Source: Hirsutella rhossiliensis (lineage: Eukaryota > Ascomycota > Sordariomycetes > Hypocreales > Ophiocordycipitaceae). Taken from it: a stretch of DNA of 64,000 nt. Location: contig NW_025408677.1 of the NCBI RefSeq assembly GCF_020360975.1, positions 2,108,001-2,172,000 of the forward strand, in the 5' to 3' direction. Each line of letters starts with the position of its first letter. The first letter of the stretch is position 1. This document shows, one piece after another, positions 33,658 through 46,790 of the stretch. Under the pieces are notes generated by a model. That model worked only from the letters and a program-made list of their open reading frames with translations. It searched no databases and had not been told where the DNA came from. The position numbers and the translations under genes were made by a program.

Positions 33658-35372
33658 TCAGCCTTGACTCTCGCTTGGGGCCCCGCCCGCTTGCACGAGG
33701 TTCCTGCCTTCGTCGTACCAAGACTCGTCCGTGTTGAGGCCCGACGCGTGGCCCGTCGTTTGCTTCCTGTTGGCCCCGACTGTCTCGAGGCTGGCGGCAA
33801 CGAGGCTGATGCGCCGCAGCCGCTCTTTGGCTTCCCGCTCGTACTTGCGGGCTACATCGAGTGCCTCGATCTGCATCTTGGCCCGAGGATCCGGGCGGAC
33901 AGCCACCAAGAGCTATGGACCCAAAACAGGTCAGCCATGCCTTGCACATGCAGGTACAGCGAAAGGGGAGACGCGTACCTTGTCCTTGCCGTCAATGCGA
34001 GCCTTCAACGGTCCATCGCGAATCATCTTGACAAGCTCTGGCTCCACGGACCGTCCCGTCTGACCAAAGGCTGCGTCGAGGCTGTCGATGGTGACGCAAG
34101 AAAAGGGCGCAAAGTACTGCACGATGCACTTGCTCCGAATCTTGGAGTAGATGTCCGGTATGTGTTTGTGGAGGTAAATGTCCAGCAAGTAGTCTGGGCG
34201 CGCAGACTCTAGTATGGCCAGACAGCTCGAGTATCGGCCGTTGATGAAGAGGCTGATGGCCTTGCGAATGTGCGGCTCCTGCTCGAGAAACATGCGAAAG
34301 GCAAGGTTTTCAAGGACTCGCAGCTGCAGATCCCGGCGCTCCATGGTGGCGAGGGCAGTGAGACCGCCGTAGATGGCGACGTCGTTGGGGCTCGCGACGT
34401 GGGCGTATTCGCTAGGCGACACGACGAAGTCGGCCTGGAGGAAGCTTTGGGCAGCGTCACTGTAATGGCCCATGCCGAGGTGTGAGATGCCCGAGACAAT
34501 CTTGATGAATGTGTAGGTGGACCTTTCGTCGTCGCTATTCTGCACGCCAGCAGTTTTGCCCACGGTGCTGAGGGCCGTCGTCCAGTCGCGGCGCTGCAGC
34601 GACACGTGGGCGAGGTGCTTGCCGCAGTCGATAATGTGTTTTGTTGTGCTGACATCTTGGCGCATGCGTCCGTAGGCTTCCAAGGCCTCCTGGAGCTTTC
34701 CTATGGTCTCGAAATGCCTGCCCAGGTCCTCGTTACCCATCTGCAGGCGAGTTAGTGGGCGGGATGGCGAGGAGGGGATGGGAGGAAGAGGGGAGAGAGG
34801 GGCACGCGATGAGGGCTCTTACCCGAATGCTTTCCTTGATGAGATTGTTCTTGTAACCCTTGAGCTCTGCCTCGAGGCGCGACGTTTCGGCCTTATTTGC
34901 CGCCTCGGTGCGGTCTATCCAGGCATCGTCTCTCTGGGCCTCTGGCTCTTGGGGCGCGGCCTGCCTGATGCAGTCCCAGGCGTCCTTGTAGCGGGCAACG
35001 TCAAGCCCCTGCTTGGCCTCGAGGATGGCTGCTTTGAGGGCATCGACGCAGAGCGGGAGGCACGTCTTGCCTATGAAGAGGAGGCGGTCGAATCGAGTGC
35101 GGCCTATGTAGAGATGCCAAGGTTAGATAGCGGGGGGCGAGGCTGGCGGGGAAGAACGTGCCGACGTAGTTTTGGACGTAGAGATCGAGATCAAGCTTGG
35201 GCTGCTCTGCCAGGGAACGAGAGTCAGTGATTGACGTGCCACGTTGAAGAGATCGCGCCGGGTGAGGATGGCTTGACAGGCAAGCATTTGCACTCGTACC
35301 TCGGACGACGGTGCCGCCGCCATGGCTGCTCGCATGGGCAAGAAAGGCCGCGACCGAGTCGGGGGCCGCCAT
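33658..35372 (-). CDS. csn1: COP9 signalosome subunit 1 (CSN1)
   Basis: Five exons, 35372-35300, 35206-35162, 35103-34823, 34740-33979 and 33912-33658, give 471 residues, typical for CSN1. CSN1 is a scaffold subunit of the signalosome that removes Nedd8 from cullins; in filamentous fungi the complex controls development, light response and secondary metabolism. Visible landmarks are PKLDLDLYVQNYVGRTRFDRL, the helical-repeat segment MGNEDLGRHFETIGKLQEAL, the PCI-proximal RPDYLLDIYLHKHIPDIYSK, and the PCI winged-helix stretch CIVQYFAPFSCVTIDSLDAAF. The C-terminal tail is ARKYEREAKERLRRISLVAA. Introns 1, 3 and 4 are GT..AG. Intron 2 (35161-35104) fits the conserved reading frame only with a GC donor (GCACGT..TAG). 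Its start faces the long intergenic region upstream of the Zn2Cys6 gene. Confidence 0.9.
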
Positions 35373-38300
35373 GGGGACGCGATGGAGAGAGTGGACGCCA
35401 GAGCCGGGGTGAGAAGTTGGAGATGCGGTTTGGGCGTGCAGCTATTGCGGTGAAGTCGTCATCGGGAGCGGAAGAGAGGGGCAGAATCCCGGGGTCCAGG
35501 GACAAGCGCCTACAGGTAGATACAGCGATAGGGGCCCGGGGTACTTGGTCCTCCTACTAGAGAAGCCTGGGCAAGTGAGTACCTGGGGCCCCACGTCATG
35601 TACTCTGTCCTACACCTGCGCACCCCTTCTTCAATCCATCAGACTGATCATCACAACACGTGTCGTAGGAAATATCTTTTTAAGCACCCGAGTCAGGCTG
35701 ACCGTGTCCGCGTACGTCCATGGTAGGGATGAAATTATAGAAATGTCTCAACCCCGGCTCCACGAAATGATCTGGGGACTATAGGCTGTCACCCGACTTG
35801 GAGCTTCATCAAGCAGACGGGCAAGCAGACGGGCCTTCAAGCTTTCAATCAATCGGACCACTCCTTGGACTCGTCAGCGTTGCCTCTTGCGCAATTGATA
35901 CAGGTTCCATATATTGAGTCCTTCTACCATTGTTGGTTCTTTGCGCTGCCTCGCGCATGGTAGGCAGGCAATTGAATGCTTGGACTGTTCGCCGCCGTTG
36001 CCGGAAACAGAAGAGCCGCGCGCGGTTGGAGAAACGATCATATATTACAGGCAGTATTATTATTCGTAGCCTCGATCCACTGCAGACATTCATTGTCCAT
36101 CTCATGCCAGTGGCGCCGGACACTGCCCGAAGCAGACGGCATCTGAACGGAACATTCATCAACGGCGCAGCGGTACGTAGGCCTCTCAAAAGCCCACTGG
36201 CAAGTACGGTTCATTCGAGACGGCAGTGGTAATGGCACCGATTCGCTGGCCCATAGAATAGCCTACGGGCACGCAATAGACACCGTGCAAGAACCTCCTG
36301 GGCGCTCCACCAGTCATGGACAAAAGGGGGCCGAGGTAGGATCATCCTCCTGGTCCCGTGCGTGATGAACAAAAGCCCCGGGAAGCTGCTTTTGTGTACA
36401 GCACATAAGTAATACTTGGCAAGTTCGCACGCAACGGCTTCAAGCGACCTTGATGGCTCTGCTGCACTTGGCGGACGCTCGGGGCGCGCCGAGACCCATC
36501 ATGTGAAGCCCCGATAGCCGAAACACTATCACGCGACCTCGGCGAATCAGAGCCAGAGAGCCCGTCGGGACAACGGGAAGCGGGGAGGGGTTTCGGTCCA
36601 GCGGCGATAGCAAGGCTTTGTGCAATTCGGATCGATCGAGTCGGAAGCCGTTGGAAATGCCAAGGCCGCGGCGTCCGGAGGCGGTGCCGACCATGATGTG
36701 CATATGGACAAGGAAGCAACAACTTGCAGTCCTTCATATGCAAGGCGTTGACAACTCGACGCTCCCGAACCGCCCTGGGTTCCGGAAGCGGTGGCTTAAC
36801 GCAATCCTTCCTGATATACGGAGTACCTATATGTAATTGATGGAACCTCCTCACCAGTCCAGACGCCACATGACCTAGGGAAGGCGACTCGGGATTCGTC
36901 CTGACCAAGCGTCCCTAAAACGGCTCTGGAATGCTTGCTACGGCGACTCCGTCCTGCCAGACACGGCTCGGCCAATGCGTGCGGCTTTTGCTTCTCGCAG
37001 ATACGGGGCCGTCCTCCACTCGAGATGGAGATCTAGCTCGTATCATTCAACCGTCGACACGTGATTGCTCGTTTCTCGCAAACAAGGCTAAACCGCCCCT
37101 ACTGAAACGAAAGAGGGACTCCGAGATTGGGGAGCACGTAGGCAGCGTCGAGGTCACCTGTCCGTGTGCCCTGGCCGTAGAAAGGTCCTAATCCTCCCAG
37201 GAGGAAGTTGGTGTTTGCTGTCGAAACGCATGTACCCGCCGGACAACGTTCCGATGGCGGGTTCTGTAAACTTTAAATATCAATGCACTCGCTGGTGCAT
37301 GCCGCTGTCGTTGCCCCTTTCGTCTGGTTTGAGAGCCCGCCCGCCCCGCCGTCCCGGGTCGGCTCCCGTCCGAGGCCGAGGAATCCCGTCTACGTATATT
37401 CAATCTAGCTGTGCGAAATAGACTCTCCAAAGCATCCCTTCTGCCTCTTCCCCCTCACCGGCCCGAGACCCGACGACTGTCGCGTGCTGCCTCGCGTGCT
37501 GCCTCGCGTGCTGCGGGATGGACTGGATCCCACTCGTATTCATGTGCAGGGTACAAGGTCAGGCGGATAGGCAGCACAGTTGGGTTGCACATCAAGCAAG
37601 TGCACACATGTACTCGTAAACTCTCCGCCATCGTCGGTCGGCCTTTGGCATCAGCTCGAGCCTCTCTCTACCCCAGGGCCATCTGCCAACCTCGTCCATG
37701 TAGAAAAACGGTTCGAAGCTAGAGGCACAGGCAGCGAGCTGATATCAGGCACTGGTTGCCTGGCAAATCCGCATCAGGACGCTTCAAGGCATATTTTGAA
37801 GTGCTTGGTAATTAATGGCGGCACCGGGACGAGCATGCTCAGTGCGCGAACTGCCAAGCCCTGCCAGACTCTCGAGGCCTGTTCCTTGTCCCGGTGGAGA
37901 GCTCTCCCTTCTAGCACCCAGTGCGGCCGGCAGAACAGGGCGCTCGCCTGATCATGTTAAAGAGGCATACCCCAGGTCGCACAGCACATGGACGAAAACA
38001 TGCCATGGTAACTTACTGGGTGACATTAGGCAATTGTGCTTTCATGTCAGAATAAAATCGTAAATGTCGGCGATCCCCTGGGCCTTCGCAGCTTCTCAGG
38101 TGAGAAGGTGGAGCAAAGAAACCGACAACGCTAACGGGTCGTTTTATTTTCAAGGGTCCCTCCCACAGTATGGACTACGGAGTATTCGAGCACCATCTCG
38201 TTAGCCAGGTTATGCCTGCCTCATCATAACTCGTATTTGGGCCTGGCAGAGAAAGTAGCAGGCAGGTACGTGTCGTGTATGGAGTACCGTCCAGATGCTC

Positions 38301-40378
38301 GTCAAAAGGATCCGTAGAAACTGGCTTCTTCCCATTGGCGAATAGAAGCCACAGCTTGAGTTTTGAGGCTAGTTGACAACGTCTTCCACAACGTCGAACC
38401 TTATTACCACTACGAGGTAGGAGTAGGTAAACATTGATGATGCTAGATGCGTGCATTCTATGTATACATCAGCCACTACATAGCCATACCTAATTACCTA
38501 CCTTGACTGCTTGGGCATTCTCCAGTGACAGAGCGTCGTATCTTATTAGGTTGCGTCCCGTGAATGCTTGAATCTAGGTATGTATAAAGTTGGTAGGCTG
38601 TACTGTACCTTCGGCAACCTCACATTTGACATCTTTGCGCAACCCCCCCCCCCGGCTTGTCTCCTCGTCTCTTCTCCACTGCACCTCGCTTCAAGCCCTC
38701 CCCGGGTCCTGTTCTGCCAGCATGACTTCTGTTTAGGCAGCTCGTGAGAGTAGGTACTTTGGCGGTATTTTTACCGACCTTACCCACTCGGCATAAGCAG
38801 CATGGACATGGCGAGTACAGTACGTGTTAAGAGCCAGGACCCCCAGGCTACCGAGCTAAACAGTGCAGTACCTTCGCCTAAGAGCTTGTCCAAAAAGTAC
38901 TGTACCTTGCTTGACCCGTCAAGATCCGCCCATCACCGCTCTTCCTCGAAAGCGAACATGGAGAAGGCGGGTGCAGAGTCGATATCCGGCCAGGCACCAA
39001 CCGAAGCCCAATTGACATGACCTCGCTAGCCCAAGTGGCCCTTCCATCCTTGCCCTTCCATCCTTCGACGCTGGTCTAATTACAGTGAGCGCCTTCCGCT
39101 ATAGGGCCTTCCCTCAAGCCCTACTAGCGGTGCAGTCCGCCGGCACGGTCGAGGGAGGGGAGACGAGAGTTTGCTGTGCACGCCACGGCGGGCCCATGTT
39201 TCGGTGACGACGACCAAGTATTTGTACCCTGAACATTGTCCCGTCCTGTCCATGTGATCGAATGCTCGACTTTGCGAGAGCTCGACTTTGGATATATTAC
39301 GCGAAATACCATCGCATTCAACGCTTGCAGGCTCCCTGTCAAGGCTCCCTGGCGCCCTATGGCGGCTCAATGAGTTAGCTATTACTGCATCGACCGTTCA
39401 AGCGCCGACCTTGGTGACGACGCGGCAGCAGGGGAGCCCCATGCCGTGTGGCCCTCCCTCCCCCTTTACCCAACTGGCAACGGACTAGCCCGCCATGGGT
39501 CAGGTTCCTGGGGAGGTACCGGGAAAAGCACCTGCCTTACCTGAAAGGATAGGTACACGGAAAGAGCCATTATTCAAAGTTTCTTTCTGCTGCCCCTCCT
39601 GTCATCCTCGTCCTCGGGCACAGCACTGGAAGGAGGCCCTGGCGTTACTGCATACTTGTACCGTACACGGTCCCCTCCGCGGTACCGAGGCAGATACTGG
39701 TGGTTGGAAGCAAAGTACTGCCTCGCTTACAGCATGGCCTGCCTCGTACCTTGCACTATACCTTTCCTCTACGGGGGACTACTTTTCACCGTGCCGTGGG
39801 CTGGTTGAGCTTCCACCTACCGGTACCCACCGCAATGAAGTACCTCTGAGTGACGAACATAGGTACAGATACATACAGAGCATCAAGTTATCGCGCACCC
39901 TACCATGTACAGCACCCGCGCTTGCCTGTCATAGGCCATCTTCCCGCTCACCTCTTTCTCTCGCTACTACTCTCCGCGCGCTCCTCACTTCTCACTCCTC
40001 CTCGTCAGCCGTAAATCTCACCCTCACCTCTCCCCCCGGTTCTCACCTCATCAGCCCCAATCGCGTCCCTCACTGCCCGAGGGCAAGTCCGTGGCTGCCC
40101 GTCTCATGGGCGAGGATTGCCAGGACCTGCGGCAATTGAGACATGCGCTCCATACCGCTGGCTTCGCAACCTGGGACCTGCCATCCACGACGCCTCTCGT
40201 CTCGTATCCTCCATCGCCGGTAGACTCTCATCCAGCCCGGCTTGGCCCAGCCCACGGCCTGGCTCTGGCTCTCCCCGGCATTCTGACCACCGAAAGCCTC
40301 TGAGCCCCCGTCCTGTATAACCCCCCGACCGCTCTTGGCCGTGTCGTCCCCTCTCGGCACTCGTGCCTCCTGGCTGAC
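35373..40378. other. 5-kb intergenic region between csn1 and the Zn2Cys6 regulator
   Basis: I find no coding sequence I can support; open frames are short and lack domains. The sequence is less GC-rich than the genes. It contains many GTAC words, dense at 38.2-38.9 kb and 39.5-39.9 kb, together with TACGGAGTA-type motifs (36820, 38173). It also has a 12-bp tandem repeat at 37481-37514 and a short duplicated AAGCAGACGGGC at about 35813-35836. By position the right part is the promoter and leader of the transcription-factor gene. Confidence 0.5.
37481..37514. repeat. 12-bp tandem repeat, 2.8 copies
   Basis: The unit CGCGTGCTGCCT is repeated perfectly at 37481, 37493 and (partial) 37505. Confidence 0.85.
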
Positions 40379-43358
40379 ATGCTGTTGAGTCCCGTCATGT
40401 CCGGCGACATGTCTGACGACGACGCCGGGCCGCTGTCCGTCGCCGACTGGCAGCTGCCCGACGCCCCTTCGCCTGCCGACAGTGCCCATTCCGACGCCGA
40501 GTTCGACGACCGCGCCGCCACGGACCCCTCCGCGCCGTCGCAGCCCATCCAGAAGCGCCGCCGGGTTACGCGCGCCTGCGACGAGTGCCGCCGCAAAAAG
40601 ATCAAGTGCGATGGCAAGCAGCCTTGCACGCACTGTTCCGTCTACAGCTACGGTACGCCCGTGACGCTGCCGCCGTCGTCGCCCCCCCGGTCACTCGCCC
40701 GTCTCTTCCACTGACCTTTCACAGAGTGCACCTACGACAAGCCTTCAAACAGGAGGAGGAATCCCGCTCCACAGTACATCGAAGCCCTCGAGAACCGTCT
40801 CCAGCGCGCCGAGAACATGTTGCGCAAGTTCATGCCCGACGTCGACCTCGCCGACCCCAACCTCGACCCTGCCATCCAGCAGGAGTTCCATAACCGCCAA
40901 CGGGCTCGCGCCCACGCCGCCAAGCTGCGCGCCAGCCAGGCCGACGAACCAAGTACCACCAACGATGCGAAGCTGATAACCATGATCGACTCGATTGGCC
41001 AGCTGGACCTCGACGACAAGGGCGGTTGGGATTTCCACGGCACCTCCTCAGGCGCCGTCTTCTTGAGGAGAATGAAGGATCACTTCCGCGGCATGTTGGG
41101 CCCCATGTCCAAGGCCCCGTTTCTGCCCCGGCCCGACCGACCCCCGGGCTTGGTGACACTCGATTCGCCGTCGCCTGGCGGGAACTCGCCCTTCTCAGCC
41201 ATGTCGTCCTACCCTGAGCTGCCGTCCAAAGACGTCGCCCGCAAGCTATGCTACTACTCGCTAAGCTGCGCCACGTGCCTCGTCCGCATTATCCACGTCC
41301 CTTCCTTTACCGAGCGATTCGAGCAAATCTACGACCGGCCTCTCGACAGTCTCAACCAAGAGGATACTCACTTTCTGGGCCTTGTCTACGCTGTCCTTGC
41401 CCTCGGCTGCATGTATAACAACTTGGACGATGCCAAGCCCGAGAGCGGTGCTTACAAGGCAGCCATTGACGAGGGGTATGCTGCCTCTCACCACCCCCTT
41501 TGCCCACCGACTTTCGTTGCCTCCCTCCCACGTCTCCATCTAACTCGTTCCTGTGTAGTCTCAAGTACTACAAGACCGCTAGAGCGCTCTTGCACGATCT
41601 TGCCGAGTGCCGGGACATTGTCTCCCTCCAGGCCCTTCTCTTCATGATTCTGTTCCTCCAGGCCACGTCGAATCTGAGTGCGTGTTATTCCTTCGTGGGC
41701 GTCGCGCTCCGATCGGCGTTGCGAATAGGCCTGCACAGACACCTGCAGCACGAGAAGATCGGCGTGTTGGAACAAGAGATCCGAAGACGTGTCTTTTACG
41801 TGATCCGGCAAATGGACATTTACGTGTCGACGATGCTTGGGTTTCCTCTCCTCTTGAACATTGACGATGTCGACCAACTTTACCCGACCGAGGTTGACGA
41901 CGAATACATCTCGAGCACCGGAATCATTTCGCCCCCCCCAGGAACGCCTTCTTTCTTCGAAGCATTCAATGCGCAGACCCGGTTGATGGAAATCTTGGGC
42001 AAGATTGCCAAGCATGTCTATCCGATGCATGGGCAAGGGCAGCCCGTCGTGAAGGGTGACAAGTCCTCGACGACCTATCTCATCAGCTACGCGCGAATCA
42101 AGGAGATCGAGACTGAACTTCAAGGGTGGTACGAGAAGCTTCCGGAAATGTGGCGGCCAAGCCCAGACGGCGCGATCGAAGTCGTACGGTGAGTCTCCTT
42201 GTTGCCGGCGCGAGAAACGTTGAGGCGCTGTCTCACGCATACTGATTCTTGCGCGTGCGACCAGGGTGCGGCACCTCCTCCGTTTTGCGTATGCCCACGT
42301 TCAGCTTGTCCTCTACCGGCCTTTCCTACACTACATCTCACCACGCCTAAGCCAAACGTCCAAGGTGGACGAGCTGTCTTATGCCTGTGCCGCGGCCGCC
42401 ATCAGCGTGTCGCGAAATATTGTCCACATTGGCTTGGAGATTCGCAAGCAAGGGGTACTCAGCGGACCATACTGGTTCATGCTCTACACCGAGTTTTTCG
42501 CCATTCTCTCCCTCGTCTTCTACGCCATCGAGAACCCGGACAAGCCGGGCACCCAAGAAGTGCTGGCGGATGCGCAGGCTGGGCGCCAGATGATTGCTGA
42601 CCTGGCCGACAAGAGCATGTCTGCGGACCGTGTAACGAACGCTCTCAAGGTATGTCGAGTCCCTCGACCTCTCTGCCTGCCCGGACGGGGCTGTTGTTAT
42701 TGCTCATCTGGCGCTTGAATCTAACCTGTGCCACCATCACCAGCCCTTATTCGATCAGTTACCGGGAAAGCTCGAGCAAGCACGTACTCGACCTACGCCT
42801 TCTAGGAAGAGGCCTGCGGCGGCAACCGGGGCGGAATCGGGTCTCTCGCATCACGCCCCCGTGACGCCGAGCTTATCAACGCAGCGAGCCGACGATTTTC
42901 TTCGTGCAGGGCCCCCGACTCGGCAGACAGCCCCGTTTGCCTCACCAAACTCGCAAACCTCGGCTGACACGACCGAGAGTGTCTTCCCAGACTTGTCCTT
43001 TGCAGCAAGCGTGCAGGACATCATCCCGATGGATTTGTCGTCGCGGGCAACTCCGGATTCGACAAGCACTGGGAGCTCCCATCGGCACAGGTTCTTGTCG
43101 CAGTCGCTCGGCATTCACGGTGCGCATAACCCGGTCAACAAGCTGGACTCGCTCATGTTCCCGTCCGACGACCCATTTGCCTATCCCAACCAGCCAATGA
43201 TGGAGCTGGGTTTCCAGCCCAAGGCAGAGAGACCGGCGGTGCCGATGGCTGCTCCCGGCCAAGACACGCCCTTTTTCTTTCCGACATCGTTTGACGAAAT
43301 CGGGGACCAACTACTGAACTACCCCCCGCCATATATGATGCAGCAACAGCAGCAACGG

Positions 43359-43389
<31 letters not shown>

Positions 43390-43742
43390 TTTTTGGTCTC
43401 ACCGGGAATCCATATGATCCACACAATATGCTGGCGATGCATACCGCACAACATCACCAGCAGCAGCCGCAGGCGTCTCAATCGCAACCGCAACTGCAAA
43501 CGCGGTCGCATATACAAGTACAACCGCCGCCGCAGCCGCAATCGCAGCCGCAGCCGCAAGGGCAAGGGCAACGACCGCCAGTGCAGCAGCAGAGCTCCGC
43601 AGGCATATTCTCGGGCTTCCGGCGAGCACGTGCCGATCGACAACAAGTGAGGCAAATCGAACAAATGTTTACGCAGCAGGGCATGCAGCCCGACTGGGGA
43701 AGTTTCTTTGGTTCTGGGAGAGGAGGATTCCAAGGGATGTGA
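40379..43742 (+). CDS. Zn2Cys6 transcription factor with fungal-specific TF domain
   Basis: Five exons, 40379-40652, 40725-41475, 41559-42188, 42265-42649 and 42744-43742, keep one frame and give 1012 residues. The binuclear zinc cluster lies at about residues 67-94 and is split by intron 1: [18 protein letters not shown], then CTHC, then after the intron [17 protein letters not shown] dimerisation helix follows ([19 protein letters not shown]). The middle homology (fungal_trans) domain spans roughly residues 260-560, with [21 protein letters not shown] and [21 protein letters not shown]. The C-terminus is disordered and Gln-rich, with CAG/CAA runs at about 43342-43390 and 43460-43590. Class is secure; the target pathway is not. 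The zinc-cluster block resembles regulators of carbon utilisation, but I cannot name the orthologue. Confidence 0.9.
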
Positions 43743-44662
43743 AGAGGCGCGACTACGATTTGATACCCATGTTTCTGCCTTTTACTTGTTTATTTATCGT
43801 ATCTCTGCTTGGTCCACTCGGGGACGTGGTTGGGGTTGGATTCGCACAAGGCGAAGGAGAGCGTGGCAGCAGGGCCATCGAGATTTTGAGCAATGTCGCG
43901 GGAGTTTTGCGACCCAACATGGCGAGGACTGTATATATCATGGTATATCTGGATATAGGGAATTGCATCAGGGCGTTGGAGATATGTTGGCGAATATGCG
44001 CGTCAGCGGACAGGATAGGACGACGCTTGGGAAGGATTCGGAAAAGGGCAGCGGGAGAGGCGGCGCATGGCGAAGAGGAAGGGGTGTTCTGGTTGCTTAG
44101 ATGGATGGCCTCCTGATTCTCGGTTTGGTAGACGAGACTGGGTATTGGTGCACCTGTGGAACGACTGTTGGATCGTGAAGAGGGATTAGACGTACGGCAC
44201 GGCGGGGGCTTGTGGTTGCGAGGCGATGCCGTGCGGTACAGTATGTGCAGTGTACGCCTATGCATACCATGTACGCGACATATGTGCTCGGCCTCGAGCA
44301 GCTTGCGAGCAGGCTTCATTGAATAGGGCCGGGGGTCGAGTGCTGGCGACGTGGACCGGGAGCCCGATGTTAATTGGAAGACAACTTGGACGTCGAGGGT
44401 TCGCAGGAGCCAATTTTGCCAAAGGCCCCTTTACTCTGCGCCTCAACCAGCGACTTTGCGGCTTAAAGCCTTGGGCGTCGGACTTTGTTGTTTTTGCCGG
44501 CGTCGGCACCGATGATGGAGGGGATCGGCCGAGACTCGGCGGGAAGAGCGGGGCCGAAAGTATGGGCCTTTGTACCGGTACTTTGTACGAAACACCAAAA
44601 TACTTGGCCGATGATTGGCAGCAACCTGCTTCGTCACTTCACTCTCCACCATCAACTCCGAC
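43743..44662. other. Intergenic, Zn2Cys6 gene to aminopeptidase P gene
   Basis: 920 bp containing the 3' region of the regulator and the promoter of the downstream gene. GTAC words cluster at 44230-44280 and 44570-44590. No gene is seen. Confidence 0.5.
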
Positions 44663-46472
44663 ATGGAGCTGGGCCGCAACGTAGAGCGCGACTTGGACGC
44701 CTTGTGAGTACTGCCCTCCGTTTTCCCGATAGCTACCTAGCCATAAGATGCGTGCTTGGGCTACGGGCGGGCGTATGTCCATCAGAAGGGGGGCTGACTG
44801 TCAGGGACGGCGGCGACGGCGTCGGCGCAAAGGTCCCTGAATGTCCAGGGCCGGAGGGGAGAGGCGGCGACGGCGACGTTGCCCATTGTCAAGTATCCCG
44901 GTGCGTTGGAGATGCCCTCCCCCCGTCTTCAAACGTCCCGAGCCTAACTCCACCACCAGCCAAGCTTCACGCTCGTCGCGTCGCCGCCGAGCTCGACGTC
45001 GACAATGGCCTCGTCTATCTAGCAGGCCAGCCCGAGGTCAACTTGGATGACTCGGATCAGCCGCGGCCTTTTCGTCAACGGCGATAGTAAGAATCCTTCA
45101 TTGACCCGTCTAGCACACGGGCTTGACGACCAACGAGCGCTTGCTGACCAGGGCATTGTTCTGTAGCTTCTTCTACCTTGCCGGCGCCAACTTTGCCGGC
45201 TGCCACGTCACCTACGACATTGCCGCCGACCACCTCATTCTCTGGGTTCCCCACGTCGCGCCCAAAGACGTGCTGTGGTACGGGTCCAAGCCGTCGCCGC
45301 AGCGCTGCATGGCGCTCTCAGACGTTGACGACGCCCGCTACGCCGCCCAGCTGCCCGACTACGTGAGCCGCCACCACGCCGCCTCGACCGTCTACGTCTT
45401 GCACGCGGACCAGGCGCCGCCGCCGCCCCATTCGGCCCACGGAGGGGCCGCGGCGAGGTGCCGCATCGACGACGTCCGCCTCAGGCCCGCCATGGACCGC
45501 GCGCGCGTCGTCAAGACGGACTACGAGGTGGCCATGGTGCGCCGCGCAAACGACGTCTCGAGCGCGGCGCACCGCTTCGTCGCGGAGCGCCTGCTGCGGC
45601 TCGACAGCGAGCGCGACGTCGAGGCCTTGTTCCAGGCTGCCTGCCACCTGCGCGGGACCAGGTCGCAGGCCTACGCCGTCATTGCCGGCGCGGGCGCCAA
45701 CGCCTCGACGCTGCACTATGTCGACAACGACGCGCCCCTCGCCGGCAGGCAGCTCGTCCTGCTCGACGCCGGCTGCGAGTGGGACTGCTACGCCAGCGAC
45801 GTGACGCGCACCATGCCGCTCTCGGGCTCCTTCTCGCCCCGCGCAGCCGCCGTGCACGCCGTCGTCCAGCGCATGCAGGACGAGTGCATCGCGAGGGTCA
45901 GGCCGGGCGCCGTGTACTACCACCTGCACCTGCACGCCGCGGCCGTTGCCCTGGCCGGTCTGCTCCAGCTCGGCATCCTCAGGGGCGACCGCGACGAGAT
46001 TGCGCGCGCGGGCACCGTCGCCGCCTTCTTCCCCCACGGCCTGGGACACCACGTCGGGCTCGAGGTGCACGACGTTGACGGCGGATTCCCGCTCCTGGCC
46101 CCGCCGCGCCCCCATCGCTTCGTCGGCGGGAAGCGCGTAGCCGTGACGCCCGAGGCACTGGTAGCCATGGCCGAGGAGCTCAAGGCCGACGGCGGCGAGG
46201 AGACGTCGACGAGGGGCAAGCTGAGGCCCAACATGATCGTCACGGTCGAGCCGGGCATCTACTTTTGCCGCCCCTTCCTCGAGGCCGCCTTCCTGGCCGA
46301 CCCCAAGCACGCGCGCTTCATCGACGCTGACGTGCTTGAGGGCTTCTACCCGGTCGGCGGCGTGCGCATCGAGGACTGCATCCTCGTCACGCCTGACGGG
46401 CACGAGAACCTGACGTCGGCGCCCAAGGGAGCCGAGTTGCTAGACGTCATCAACAACGGCGGCCACGGGTAG
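44663..46472 (+). CDS. pepP: Xaa-Pro aminopeptidase (aminopeptidase P, peptidase family M24B)
   Basis: Four exons. Exon 1 is 44663-44703, then a short exon ending at 44900, then 44960-45086 and 45167-46472. The 5' edge of exon 2 is uncertain: acceptors ending at 44856 or 44832 both keep the frame. The product removes an N-terminal residue before proline. The N-terminal domain ([35 protein letters not shown]) precedes the pita-bread fold. Metal ligands are visible: the two Asp in [19 protein letters not shown], His in [14 protein letters not shown], Glu in [10 protein letters not shown] and Glu in [11 protein letters not shown]. All five expected ligands are present, so it should be active with two Mn ions. 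There is no signal peptide, so it is probably cytosolic. It converges with the lectin gene, 318 bp away. Confidence 0.9.
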
Positions 46473-46790
46473 GGCTGGCCGTGACGCGGGGCTAGATGTG
46501 AGAGAAGGCGAGCATGGAGGTCGGTCACCGTTGGCCTCGCTTCTCTCCTGCGCATGAGGGAGAACGTTCCCAACTGACTGGCTCGTGAGCGCTCGTGCTG
46601 CGACGGCGGAGAAGAGGCAGCACCAAAGCGGTCCGAGTCCATTTGGAATCTCACACTGGTCCCGACCAGTCGTCACCTCGTGACACGTGCATGATTTCCT
46701 ACATGGAGTAGATGAGTAATGTACAGAACGACGGCGCCAAGACCTTGCAACTCCCCCCTTCGCCCTTCTTTTCTCCCCCCTTCCCGGCGC
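46473..46790. other. Convergent intergenic region
   Basis: 318 bp between the stop codons of the aminopeptidase P and lectin genes; no gene seen. Confidence 0.5.
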
